Made by a program: the position numbers and the translations under genes
Part shown: piece after piece, positions 1-6,353 of the stretch
How the letters are laid out: each line of letters opens with the position of its first letter
Numbering within the stretch: position 1 is the stretch's first letter
Assembly (NCBI GenBank): GCA_910589035.1
Contig: CAJUSI010000046.1
Coordinates: 1 to 11,849 of the forward strand
From: an uncultured Acetatifactor sp.
GTDB lineage: Bacteria; Bacillota; Clostridia; Lachnospirales; Lachnospiraceae
DNA length: 11,849 bases
Reading direction: 5' to 3'
Notes under the pieces: generated by a model
Databases searched by the model: none
Seen by the model: only the letters and a program-made list of their open reading frames with translations
What the model was told of the DNA's origin: nothing

Positions 1-110
1 CGATCTTTGCCGTTGATATCAGTATAACTCCAATATGCGGCGAAGAAAATAGAAACAATTATCGGTATCCCCCTGTTTCATGCGCAGTGGCGCCGCTGCG
101 GGGCATGGGG

Positions 111-239
111 GTTACTGTGAAAGTCTTCAAATCTGACTCTGTGGTGCCGCGAGGCGTTTCGTGCTCTCTTGCACGAAATCCCGAGACCGTTGTGCGCCAA
201 ACCGCATGCTCTTGCGGTTTGTGTGCATCCACAGTGAAC
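111..239. repeat. Twin-hairpin structured element
   Basis: Two perfect 8-bp stems stand side by side. The first is TTTCGTGC (157-164) with GCACGAAA (171-178). The second is AAACCGCA (199-206) with TGCGGTTT (213-220), and it can be extended by TGCGC (193-197) pairing with GTGCA across one G-U pair. On the minus strand both apical parts read GCAAGAG, so the loops share a motif although the stems differ. The whole is closed by ACTGTG (114-119) pairing with CACAGT (230-235). This closed, two-armed shape suggests a mobile palindromic repeat (REP/MITE-like) or a structured RNA. I cannot name a family. The pairing is seen directly; the role is inference. Confidence 0.5.
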
Positions 240-457
240 CTATAATGAATATTCATTTTACTCCACTTTTTGTCCGGGAGTCAATACAGTGCAGGAAAAA
301 AACAGAAGTTCCACATTTTTTCTGAACCGTTACCGGTATCGCTTCCATTATACGGCAAACCCTTCTGAAATTCAACCGGGAATCTGTCCGGGAAACGGCC
401 TGAAATAAATGCTGAAATAAGACTTTCGGATAAGTCTTAAAATTATCGTGATTTCCC

Positions 458-486
458 TTTCTTTTCTGTCATGAAAATGCTATAAT
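458..486 (+). promoter_or_regulatory. Candidate promoter of the Uma2 gene
   Basis: A perfect TATAAT sits at 481-486, preceded by TGC, so it is an extended -10 element. The -35 position at 17 bases upstream (TTTCTT, 458-463) is poor, which is tolerable with an extended -10. It lies 83 bases before the preferred start codon. Confidence 0.55.
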
Positions 487-568
487 AGAATCTTCTCTCT
501 GATTTTAGGGTCAAAAACACATTATTTCATTTGCTGAATTCCGCAAAATCATGAAGGGAATGGGAAAT

Positions 569-1102
569 ATGGCATTCGCACAGTTGAAAACCTATACCGA
601 GAAGGATTATTATAGCCTGCCGGAGGATGTGCGGGCAGAATTGATTGACGGGCAGATTTATTATATGGCTGTGCCAGGCAGGATTCATCAGGAAATCCTT
701 AATTACATCAATAACTCTGTTTATAACCACATCCGCTCTAAAGGGGGAAACTGCAGGATCTATCCTGCCCCTTTTGCCGTAAAGCTGTTTGCAGACAACG
801 ACAAGACCATAGTCGAACCGGACATAAGCGTAATCTGTGACCCGGATAAGCTGACTGACCGGGGATGTACCGGAGCGCCTGATTGGATCGTGGAGATTAT
901 TTCTCCCAGTACGGCCAGTGATGACTATATCCGCAAATTAAACCTTTATGCAAATGCAGGGGTAAGAGAGTATTGGATTATAAACCCTATGGAGAAGTTT
1001 ATCTATGTGTATTTTCTGGAAAAGGACAGATTTAAAGCCATGTATTATACTTTCCACGACAAAGTAAACGTTAATATTTTTGAAAGTTTTGGATTGACTT
1101 AA
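569..1102 (+). CDS. Uma2 family (DUF820) PD-(D/E)XK nuclease-like protein
   Basis: This 177-residue protein matches the Uma2/DUF820 family of restriction-endonuclease-fold proteins, whose biological role is mostly unknown. Visible family marks are YTEKDYYSLPED near the N-terminus, ELIDG (E24), a conserved His (H40), EPDISVICDPDKL (D85), the strand WIVEIISPS (E109) and the helix RKLNLYANAGVREYW (K123). Together D85, E109 and K123 fit the PD-(D/E)XK pattern, so the active site looks intact. An ATG at 551 in the same frame would add six residues, but the ATG at 569 has AAGGGAATGGGA directly upstream as ribosome binding site and is preferred. The gene stands alone on the plus strand, followed by a strong terminator. 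Family members are often found as many scattered paralogues. No signal peptide or membrane segment is seen, so it should be cytoplasmic. Confidence 0.9.
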   Translation: MAFAQLKTYTEKDYYSLPEDVRAELIDGQIYYMAVPGRIHQEILNYINNSVYNHIRSKGGNCRIYPAPFAVKLFADNDKTIVEPDISVICDPDKLTDRGCTGAPDWIVEIISPSTASDDYIRKLNLYANAGVREYWIINPMEKFIYVYFLEKDRFKAMYYTFHDKVNVNIFESFGLT

Positions 1103-1144
1103 AAGAATTTGCGGAATGAATAAGAACCGGCTTTCCTGATATAT

Positions 1145-1192
1145 AAAGGCTCTCCTGTCCCGGCCGCGGCCGTGTCAGACAGGAGAGCCTTT
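1145..1192. terminator. Bidirectional rho-independent terminator
   Basis: A perfect 15-bp stem (AAAGGCTCTCCTGTC at 1145-1159 with its complement at 1178-1192) has an 18-base GC-rich loop that itself holds the palindrome CGGCCGCGGCCG. The A-rich and T-rich stem ends serve both strands. It lies between the converging Uma2 and DUF4153 genes and stops only three bases short of the stop codon of the latter. Confidence 0.9.
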
Positions 1193-1194
1193 AT

Positions 1195-2916
1195 TTACTT
1201 TGCTTCAAAGCTCTTAAGCGCCAGGTGCCTGGATACATTATAGGTGCGGATTCCGAAATTCTCCGTCCTCTGCTGCATCTTTCTCATCCAGTAGTAGCCA
1301 AAGCCCCACTGGCTGCCGCGGGAATGGGAAGATTCGTTTCCGTCATCCCAGAATCCCATCCCGGAAGCATACTCCAGCGCATCTTCTTCATAAAAAGCTT
1401 CCATATGATACCCCTGCTCCTGCAGCCACGGGACCAGCGCCGGCGCCGCATCCGCGCTTAACCTTCTCAGATAATCATAATCCTGATAGGGTTTCTCCGT
1501 AAGGAAAAAGCTTCCCTGATTTGCAGGGGTATTGGCCAGGTTAACCTTTGCAATGATATAGTCTGGATGCGCGAAGGACAGCGCCAGGTACAAAACCGCA
1601 GCCACCGCCACCTGATAGCGAAACAGGGGAAAATTATCCTTAAATATACTGATGACCACTCCCGCAAACAGTACCGCCAGTAGCGCAAGCGCCCATAATA
1701 CCAGTATTCTCAGATAGGTCAGATAGTAATAGCGGATATACATGATCATTCGCAGGGCGCTGGACGCAATCATCACAAAAGTACAAAACGACATGACTGT
1801 CAGTATCAGTTTTAACACCCCGCTTTCCCGGAACAGACTTATGCACAACAGCACAATTACCAGATTCAGGAGGCTGACTGCGAGCAGCTGGAAAAAGCCT
1901 TCCCTTGCATACATGGCGTAGGTATACTCCTCCGGCAGCTTTAATTTACCCAGGAACAGTCCTGCGATCTGGATACCGGAAAAAAGAAGATACAATACTG
2001 TCAGCAGTCCGGTCACTGTGATGGCCAGAACAGGCTCTCCTTTTCGCCTGTCAGGCGTCTCTTCCTTTATCGTCCTCCTGCACAGATACGCCGTCAGGCC
2101 GTAGGAAAAGAAAAACAGAACGGTAATCCGAAATAAAATATTAAAAATTCCAACAAGGCTGATATCTCGGAGAAATCGGGCCGCCATCTGGCGGAACACC
2201 GCGTCGGCGCTGGCCAGCAGCAGAAGCACTGCCAGCAGCAGGGGCACGCCGATCAGAAGACCCAGCGCAAAATACCAGACCCTTTTATCCATCTTCTTTT
2301 CCCTGTTTTTATTATATGCGGCCCCGTCCGTCACGGGTCTCCCCCACTCCGCGAGACTGGCAAAGATCAACAGACAGATACTGCAAAGATACTTCCCCAG
2401 CTTCCATTCGGAGGTATCAAAGAACTGCTTCAGCAGCAGGCTCATAAGGAGCAGAAAAACGCCCAGCTTATTAAAGAATATAATAAAGCCGTCATCCGTG
2501 CAGAAAGTGGAAACGCCCAGCAGCAGCATGGCTGCCATATAGAAGCAGCTTCCTTTTTTTAAGGTAATCCCCAGTTTTGAAAAAGAGAAGCCAAAAAACA
2601 AGAGGCTGCTTCCTACGAAAAAAGGATAGGTAATGCCGGAGCCATTCCGGTACATGCAGAAAGCATAGAAAACGGCATACGCAAAAGCTGCCGGGGCAAT
2701 CATGCCATAATTCTCCTTCAGCCGCTTTGTCTCCTCCGTATCGGGAAACTGGAGTCTCCCCTGCACCACCGTATAGGGAGGCGGCGTCATCGGATAATTT
2801 CCTCCCGGGGGCTGCATATTTCCCCCGCCTCCCTGCGCCGCAGCCCGGGCGTCCGGGGAGGCATTCCCCTGGCTGCCGCTCTCGTCCATCCAAACGCTCT
2901 GTTCCATATGATTCAT
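1195..2916 (-). CDS. DUF4153/DUF4173 polytopic membrane protein
   Basis: This 573-residue integral membrane protein has about twelve hydrophobic segments and belongs to the DUF4153/DUF4173 type found widely in Clostridia; the function is unknown. The first 45 or so residues are rich in Gly, Pro and Gln and probably disordered and cytoplasmic. The family mark LLASADAVF follows the sixth membrane segment, and a soluble tail of roughly 110 residues ends with conserved aromatic and basic residues (YYWMRKMQQRTENFGIRTYN). The reading frame is open upstream to an ATG at 3087, but that extension is a Lys/Arg-rich stretch without a good ribosome site. The ATG at 2916 has GGAAGGAG nine bases upstream and is chosen. 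No clear promoter is visible; a weak TTGTTA-N17-TAAATT pair lies upstream on the minus strand. Assignment rests on remembered family features. Confidence 0.8.
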   Translation of the reverse strand: MNHMEQSVWMDESGSQGNASPDARAAAQGGGGNMQPPGGNYPMTPPPYTVVQGRLQFPDTEETKRLKENYGMIAPAAFAYAVFYAFCMYRNGSGITYPFFVGSSLLFFGFSFSKLGITLKKGSCFYMAAMLLLGVSTFCTDDGFIIFFNKLGVFLLLMSLLLKQFFDTSEWKLGKYLCSICLLIFASLAEWGRPVTDGAAYNKNREKKMDKRVWYFALGLLIGVPLLLAVLLLLASADAVFRQMAARFLRDISLVGIFNILFRITVLFFFSYGLTAYLCRRTIKEETPDRRKGEPVLAITVTGLLTVLYLLFSGIQIAGLFLGKLKLPEEYTYAMYAREGFFQLLAVSLLNLVIVLLCISLFRESGVLKLILTVMSFCTFVMIASSALRMIMYIRYYYLTYLRILVLWALALLAVLFAGVVISIFKDNFPLFRYQVAVAAVLYLALSFAHPDYIIAKVNLANTPANQGSFFLTEKPYQDYDYLRRLSADAAPALVPWLQEQGYHMEAFYEEDALEYASGMGFWDDGNESSHSRGSQWGFGYYWMRKMQQRTENFGIRTYNVSRHLALKSFEAK

Positions 2917-3261
2917 ATTTGTGTTCTCCTTCCTTTGCTTCCATATTCTGTTCTGCTTTCCATATCTCTGTCTTCCGTTTTTTCCCGTTTTTTCCTTCCG
3001 GATGTCCTTCTGCATCTTCTCTTTATTCCATCTGATTATGTTAGTAATTTCAAATCTCCCTTTTCGGAAAAGTGTTCCACGGTTCATTTCCCAAATTTTG
3101 GTGTATATTCATACATTTCTTGATTTTTTGCGCAGTTTATACTGCTTAACGACTTCACTTGCCGTGAAACCAGGCTGCATTTGAAAATTTACTTACGATT
3201 TAGGCACTTAACAATGAAATTCTATGATTTTTGGCAAAATTTCGGTTCCGGCTTGTCCGGG

Positions 3262-3663
3262 TCAGGTATTTACTGAAAATTGGATTAATGGCGGAATACC
3301 TGCTTCGGGCAGCAAAAATATAATAATCGTACTAATCACTTGAAGTATGGCAATAAACATTAGCAGATACTTTATTCCGTGCTTAAGCTTTGAAAAAGGC
3401 AGCAGCATCCAACCAGACATCAGGATACATATGACGGAAACAACAGCACAAATTCCAAATGCAATATATACATTAATTTGGGCGATTTTCTCCAGTAATC
3501 CTGTCAAATACAATATTATATGAACTGCTTGCAGCGTGCCTGCCACAATATATATTCTTTTGCTATTTTCAGATTTAAAGGAATTGCGTCTTAACAAAAT
3601 AAGTAATCCGATTATCGCTAAAACAAGTAAGATTCCGATTCCTGCGTAGACAGTAAAATTCAC
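3262..3663 (-). CDS. Small four-helix membrane protein, function unknown
   Basis: This 133-residue protein has four hydrophobic segments (roughly residues 4-25, 37-58, 62-86 and 97-118) joined by short loops. A Lys/Arg-rich loop follows the first segment (RRNSFKSENSKR), which suggests an N-out topology. I do not recognise a family. The frame can be opened seven codons earlier at a TTG (3684), but the GTG at 3663 has AGAGGTG eight bases upstream and is the better start. It follows the HTH regulator gene after only 30 bases, so it is very likely the third gene of the DUF2975-HTH transcript. Downstream, only a weak CCGG-CCGG hairpin precedes the next gene. A membrane target or partner of the regulator pair is possible, but this is inference from position only. 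Confidence 0.65.
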   Translation of the reverse strand: MNFTVYAGIGILLVLAIIGLLILLRRNSFKSENSKRIYIVAGTLQAVHIILYLTGLLEKIAQINVYIAFGICAVVSVICILMSGWMLLPFSKLKHGIKYLLMFIAILQVISTIIIFLLPEAGIPPLIQFSVNT

Positions 3664-3693
3664 AATCTCACACCTCTCTTCCAAAACTAAATT

Positions 3694-3915
3694 TTAATGG
3701 GTACGGTTTTCCTCCGGGTCATATTCCAGGATATCGCCCGGCTGGCAGTCCAGAGCCCTGCAGATAGCCTCCAGCGTGGAAAACCGCACTGCTTTTGCCT
3801 TATTATTTTTCAGAATGGACAGGTTGGCGAGGGTTATGTCCACCTGATTTGCAAGCTCGGTCAGGCTCATCTTCCTCTTCGCCATCATAACGTCCAGATT
3901 CACTATTATTCCCAT
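3694..3915 (-). CDS. Small Xre/Cro family helix-turn-helix regulator
   Basis: This 73-residue protein consists almost only of a Cro/C1-type DNA-binding domain: KRKMSLTELANQVDITLANL forms the helix-turn-helix, followed by NNKAKAVRFSTLEAICRALD and the typical end CQPGDILEYDPEE. This short type (YozG-like) is regularly encoded next to a DUF2975 membrane protein in Firmicutes, as here. The ATG at 3915 has GAGG six bases upstream. The usual arrangement has the two genes touching; here 286 bases separate them, with a 72-bp tandem repeat in the gap. The 16-bp palindrome in front of the DUF2975 promoter is the obvious candidate operator for autoregulation, though nothing in the sequence proves that. 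Confidence 0.92.
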   Translation of the reverse strand: MGIIVNLDVMMAKRKMSLTELANQVDITLANLSILKNNKAKAVRFSTLEAICRALDCQPGDILEYDPEENRTH

Positions 3916-3984
3916 GCTGCACCTCGCATTCGCTTACCTCAAAATCTTCTCTCATTCCTCTCCCCCGGTCGGTTTCACGGCATT

Positions 3985-4183
3985 CTGACCCAGGGCAATT
4001 CCGCGGTATCTCTCCGCCGGCTGTTCCGAGCCTGTGCAGCCACATCCTGCGGCAGCCTGACCCGCGGCAATTCCATAGCATCTCCCCGCAGCCTGTTCCG
4101 GACCTGTACAGTCGCATCCTGCGGCGGCCTGACCCGCGGCAATTCCATAGCATCTCCCGGCCGGCTGTTCCGAGCCTGTGCAG
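3985..4183. repeat. 72-bp tandem repeat (2.8 copies) between DUF2975 and HTH genes
   Basis: Units start with CTGACCC at 3985, 4057 and 4129; the last is a 55-base partial copy. Units 1 and 2 differ at 15 of 72 positions. Unit 3 is a mosaic: its first 30 bases are identical to unit 2, and positions 32-55 are identical to unit 1. This points to unequal crossing-over or gene conversion. In unit 2 CCGCAG can pair with CTGCGG about 30 bases on, so it can fold. The unit is a multiple of three and all minus-strand frames are open across it, but the 15 differences spread evenly over codon positions (6, 5, 4), which argues against coding. Confidence 0.9.
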
Positions 4184-4201
4184 GTTCTCGTTATGGAGTA
4201 C

Positions 4202-4675
4202 TCAAATCGTCAGGTCATTCTCCTGCTTATATCGGACCGCTTCCTCAAAGACACAGGCAAGCACCTTGCTGAAAAGACCGGCGATCACAAATACAAATAT
4301 CACCACAAACATGGCAATGGTCATGTAAACGATACTGCGCACCGCCGACATCACCGCTATGAAGAAGCTCCAATTTCCCATCTTCTGCAGGCTTGCCACA
4401 TTTTCCTGCACAAAGCAGTCCTCTTCCAATACGGTCCTGAAAATCTTCCGCAGCTCTCTGAGCAGTACAACCGCCGCCACGCCAAGGACGAAATAAATGA
4501 TTACGGTCTCCTCGTAATGCTCTACCAGAAGCGGTAAAAGCTCTCCGATCTTCCTGACGCTGAAGGGCAGCGTCACGGTCACGGCAATTCCACCATAAAA
4601 CATGATATCCAGCAAATATTTTGTCCATATGGCCAGTTTTTTCTTTTTGGATCTCTGGTCCTTTTTCTCCTCCAT
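4202..4675 (-). CDS. DUF2975 membrane protein
   Basis: This 157-residue protein has four membrane segments in two pairs: LLDIMFYGGIAVTVTLPF, ETVIIYFVLGVAAVVLL, FFIAVMSAVRSIVYMTIAMF and the adjoining VVIFVFVIAGLFSKVL. Between the pairs is the family-typical stretch LRKIFRTVLEEDCFVQENV. A Lys-rich N-terminus should stay in the cytoplasm. The protein is the usual membrane partner of a small YozG-like regulator and may bind or sense for it, but its function is not established. A GTG two codons upstream (4681) overlaps the ribosome site GGGAGG, so the ATG at 4675 is preferred. A strong promoter lies upstream (4739-4767). The stop codon TGA is followed in frame by the open 72-bp repeats, so readthrough would add a repetitive tail. 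Confidence 0.88.
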   Translation of the reverse strand: MEEKKDQRSKKKKLAIWTKYLLDIMFYGGIAVTVTLPFSVRKIGELLPLLVEHYEETVIIYFVLGVAAVVLLRELRKIFRTVLEEDCFVQENVASLQKMGNWSFFIAVMSAVRSIVYMTIAMFVVIFVFVIAGLFSKVLACVFEEAVRYKQENDLTI

Positions 4676-4738
4676 AGGCACCTCCCGTATTATCCTGCGG
4701 ACCGGATGTCTGCAGCATCCACATTTTTCCGCTTCCTC

Positions 4739-4767
4739 AATATAGCACCGCGCTTTTCGAATGTCAA
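4739..4767 (-). promoter_or_regulatory. Strong promoter of the DUF2975-HTH operon
   Basis: Read on the minus strand, TTGACA (4762-4767) is followed after exactly 17 bases by TATATT (4739-4744), with TGC directly before it as an extended -10. This is close to a consensus sigma-A promoter and lies 63 bases ahead of the DUF2975 start. Confidence 0.9.
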
Positions 4768-4785
4768 TATATTTTTATTGTTTTT

Positions 4786-4801
4786 CAATAAATATTTATT
4801 G
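4786..4801. promoter_or_regulatory. Perfect 16-bp palindrome, candidate operator
   Basis: CAATAAATATTTATTG is its own reverse complement and sits 18 bases upstream of the -35 box of the DUF2975-HTH promoter. A further CAATA/TATTG pair (4776-4790) overlaps it. The position fits a binding site for the HTH protein encoded in the same operon, but an AT-rich upstream element or part of the neighbouring terminator are alternatives. Confidence 0.5.
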
Positions 4802-4840
4802 ATAAAAAATCCCCACAGCAAAGCCACGGGGATTTTTATC
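4801..4840 (-). terminator. Rho-independent terminator after the flavin reductase gene
   Basis: The stem GATAAAAATCCCC (complement of 4828-4840) pairs with GGGGATTTTTTATC (complement of 4801-4814, one extra base), with a 13-base loop. It follows the VOC remnant on the minus strand and separates this transcript from the DUF2975 promoter. Confidence 0.85.
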
Positions 4841-4887
4841 CTGATAATATCCTGAGTGTTAAATTCTCTGTTCCTGACTGCGTTCAT

Positions 4888-4995
4888 TTACTCCGCATTC
4901 ATACTTCCTATTTCCAGAAGATTGCCTTCCGGATCAGCCACATAGAAATTTCGAATGCCAAAGTCAAATGTGACAGGTCCGCCGCAGGGACCAGG
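4888..4995 (-). pseudogene. C-terminal remnant of a VOC/glyoxalase-like gene
   Basis: Thirty-five codons and a TAA stop encode a typical vicinal-oxygen-chelate C-terminus: GPVTFDFGIRNFYVADPEGN followed by LLEIGSMNAE. The signature is the final beta hairpin with DPEGN and the metal-ligand-type Glu in LLEIG. No start codon or N-terminal part exists: upstream the frame runs into the 3' end of the flavin reductase gene and meets a TGA at 5014-5016. The remnant begins immediately after the flavin reductase stop codon and ends before the shared terminator. It looks like a gene whose front part was lost when this junction formed. Confidence 0.8.
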
Positions 4996-4997
4996 AC

Positions 4998-5615
4998 TTA
5001 TATCGTCACCTTTTCAAAATCAGATGCAGGGTGCTTACACAGCGGGCAGATAAAATCAGCCGGCAGCTCCTCCCCATCATAGACATAACCGCACACACTG
5101 CAGCGCCATACGGTCTTCCCCGCAGCAGCAGCCCGGTCCGGCTTCGGCTTGATTTCAGACTGATAATAGGCATAGGTTGCGGAAGGAACCCCCGAGAGCA
5201 CTTCCATATCGTTCACAGCCGCGATGAAGAGCGCATGGCTGCCAAGGTCGATGGACTGCTCCACCGTGGCGCTGATATACCCGTTTGTGCCTGCGGTTAC
5301 ATAATACAGCCCGTTTGCACTGCGCCTGCACTCCGTATAACCGGCAAATTTGTCCACCGTCCGCCCTGACTGGAAGCCGAAATGACGGAATGTGTCGAAT
5401 GCCGCCTCCTGGCTTAGAATTGAAATGTTGAACTTTCCGCTGTTCTGAACCAGCTCCCCGGTATAATTCGCCTTGTTTACCGCGATGCTGATACGGTTCG
5501 GCTCGGAAGTCACCTGCCCCGCCGTATTGATGATACAGCCGCTGTCCTTCCCCTCAAAAGCGGAAGTTAAGACAAACAGGCCGTAGCTGAGATTATACAT
5601 GGCTTTCTTATCCAT
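4998..5615 (-). CDS. Flavin reductase-rubredoxin fusion protein (Hrb-like)
   Basis: The 205-residue protein joins two electron-transfer domains. Residues 1-150 are a flavin reductase-like FMN-binding split barrel (NLSYGLFVLTS, GCIINTAGQVTSEP, NKANYTGELV, FNISILSQE). Residues 168-202 are a short rubredoxin with iron ligands C172, C175, C190 and C193 in CxxCGYVYDG and CPLC. A Pro/Ala-rich linker joins them. The same order is known from high-molecular-weight rubredoxin of Moorella, which passes electrons to a flavodiiron protein for NO or oxygen reduction; that role is likely but no flavodiiron gene is in view. The frame opens at a GTG at 5624, but the ATG at 5615 has AGAGG eight bases upstream and is preferred. 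A TTGACA-N17-TAGCAT promoter lies upstream. It should be cytoplasmic. Confidence 0.92.
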   Translation of the reverse strand: MDKKAMYNLSYGLFVLTSAFEGKDSGCIINTAGQVTSEPNRISIAVNKANYTGELVQNSGKFNISILSQEAAFDTFRHFGFQSGRTVDKFAGYTECRRSANGLYYVTAGTNGYISATVEQSIDLGSHALFIAAVNDMEVLSGVPSATYAYYQSEIKPKPDRAAAAGKTVWRCSVCGYVYDGEELPADFICPLCKHPASDFEKVTI

Positions 5616-5707
5616 AATTAGCACCTCTTTCCCGTGAGATATTCTGTTTTAGTTTGGTTTGCTCCGTTCCGGTTTACTTTGTTATTGTTCTCTTTGTTTC
5701 TGTTTTC

Positions 5708-5736
5708 ATGCTAAGCCCTTTCCCGTCTTTTGTCAA
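5708..5736 (-). promoter_or_regulatory. Promoter of the flavin reductase gene
   Basis: On the minus strand TTGACA (5731-5736) and TAGCAT (5708-5713) are separated by 17 bases. The -35 is perfect and the -10 matches at four of six positions. It lies 92 bases upstream of the start codon, leaving an A-rich leader of about 85 bases. Confidence 0.75.
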
Positions 5737-5904
5737 GAGGTTGCGGAAAATGTACAGTGTCCGGCAGAATACTTTCGGAAGGCCTCCGCAGAATTATACG
5801 CCACTGAATGTGTATATAGGCGAAATCTGGAAAATGGCAGAATATTTTTTATTTCATGGCACTAAACCAGCGTTATGCACGCTAAATTTTTTATAGTGTA
5901 AAAG

Positions 5905-5950
5905 AGCCGCAAGCCCTTGATTTTACTGGAAAATCACCGTGCTTGCGGCT
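5905..5950 (-). terminator. Terminator downstream of tRNA-Gly
   Basis: Ten perfect base pairs, AGCCGCAAGC (5905-5914) with GCTTGCGGCT (5941-5950), enclose a second stem TGATTTT/AAAATCA. On the minus strand the exit reads CTCTTTTAC, a short T-run. It begins 12 bases beyond the tRNA 3' end, where a separate T6 run also occurs. Confidence 0.8.
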
Positions 5951-5962
5951 TTGCATGAAAAA

Positions 5963-6033
5963 AGCAGGTGATGGGAATCGAACCCACGTATTCAGCTTGG
6001 AAGGCTGATGTTCTACCATTGAACCACACCTGC
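5963..6033 (-). tRNA. tRNA-Gly, anticodon UCC
   Basis: A 71-base cloverleaf reads on the minus strand. The acceptor stem is GCAGGTG paired with CACCTGC, with T as the discriminator base. The D arm is GGTTCAATGGTAGAAC, the anticodon arm is ATCAGC-CTTCCAA-GCTGAT with anticodon TCC, and the T arm holds GTGGGTTCGATTCCCAT. CCA is not encoded; a T-run follows directly. Confidence 0.97.
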
Positions 6034-6072
6034 ATGTATTGGTTTATTCAATTGACCTCTGCAACGTAAATT

Positions 6073-6101
6073 ATCTTACACGAAAACTCAGCCGTTGTCA
6101 A
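6073..6101 (-). promoter_or_regulatory. Promoter of tRNA-Gly
   Basis: TTGACA (6096-6101 on the minus strand) and TAAGAT (6073-6078) are 17 bases apart, with TG just before the -10. The -10 ends 39 bases ahead of the mature tRNA 5' end. Confidence 0.8.
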
Positions 6102-6183
6102 GTCCTTTCCTTATTTTTTTAAATAATTTGGCATAAACTTTTCTCCATTAACTTATGCTCTTTATTTCATTCCTTTTTCAGGG

Positions 6184-6352
6184 CAAAAATGCCGGGCATT
6201 CTATCCGGTTCATCCATAAGCAGGGCGGCATCGGTCCGGCATTTCACAGCCCGGCCGACGCCGCCCTGCGCAGTAAAATGAAATAGCAGCATCTCCCATT
6301 CTCTCTGCTTTTCTCCGGCCCGCTGCGGCTCAGACGGCAATTCCGCCGCAGC
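6184..6352 (-). other. Hairpin cluster downstream of the DUF3810 gene
   Basis: Three inverted repeats follow the stop codon on the minus strand. They are GCTGCGGC/GCCGCAGC (6322-6352), the long GC-rich GCAGGGCGGC/GCCGCCCTGC (6220-6269, with an inner TCGG/CCGA extension), and AATGC/GCATT (6188-6200) whose minus-strand exit is TTTTTG. Only the last ends in a T-run, so it is the best candidate terminator. The two GC-rich hairpins may protect the transcript end. No gene is seen in the roughly 320 bases between tRNA-Gly and the DUF3810 stop codon. Confidence 0.45.
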
Positions 6353-6353
6353 C

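Larger units (their letters stand above)
1..568. other. Gene-free left end of the window
   Basis: No convincing protein gene is seen on either strand. The stretch holds the twin-hairpin element described separately (111-239), a small 8-bp inverted repeat (TAAGACTT at 418-425 with AAGTCTTA at 432-439, no T-run on its plus-strand exit), and the promoter for the Uma2 gene. The only open frame over 60 codons, on the minus strand at 59-256, runs through the hairpins and is not believed. Confidence 0.6.
5616..5962. other. Intergenic stretch between flavin reductase and tRNA-Gly
   Basis: Apart from the flavin reductase promoter (5708-5736) and the tRNA-Gly terminator (5905-5950), I see only AT-rich DNA and one small hairpin, AGCGT/ACGCT around 5869-5883 followed by a T-run, which could stop plus-strand transcription although no plus-strand gene precedes it. 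Confidence 0.5.

Noticed and set aside
59..256. 65-codon open frame on the minus strand
   Set aside because: It runs through the two hairpins and their closing repeat, has no ribosome site and no protein family features.
2917..3087. 57-residue N-terminal extension of the DUF4153 protein
   Set aside because: The extension is Lys/Arg-rich without family similarity, and the ATG at 2916 has a much better ribosome binding site.
3975..4148. 57-codon minus-strand frame in the 72-bp repeats, with GGGAG before its ATG
   Set aside because: Although the ribosome site looks good, the 15 differences between units fall evenly on the three codon positions and mostly change residues in this frame. It is more likely repeat DNA than a gene.
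3697..4272. 191-codon plus-strand frame over the HTH gene and the repeats
   Set aside because: It is antisense to a clear HTH gene and stays open across the array because the repeat unit is a multiple of three.
4690..4887. 65-codon minus-strand frame between the VOC remnant and DUF2975
   Set aside because: It spans the terminator, the palindrome and the promoter of the DUF2975 operon.
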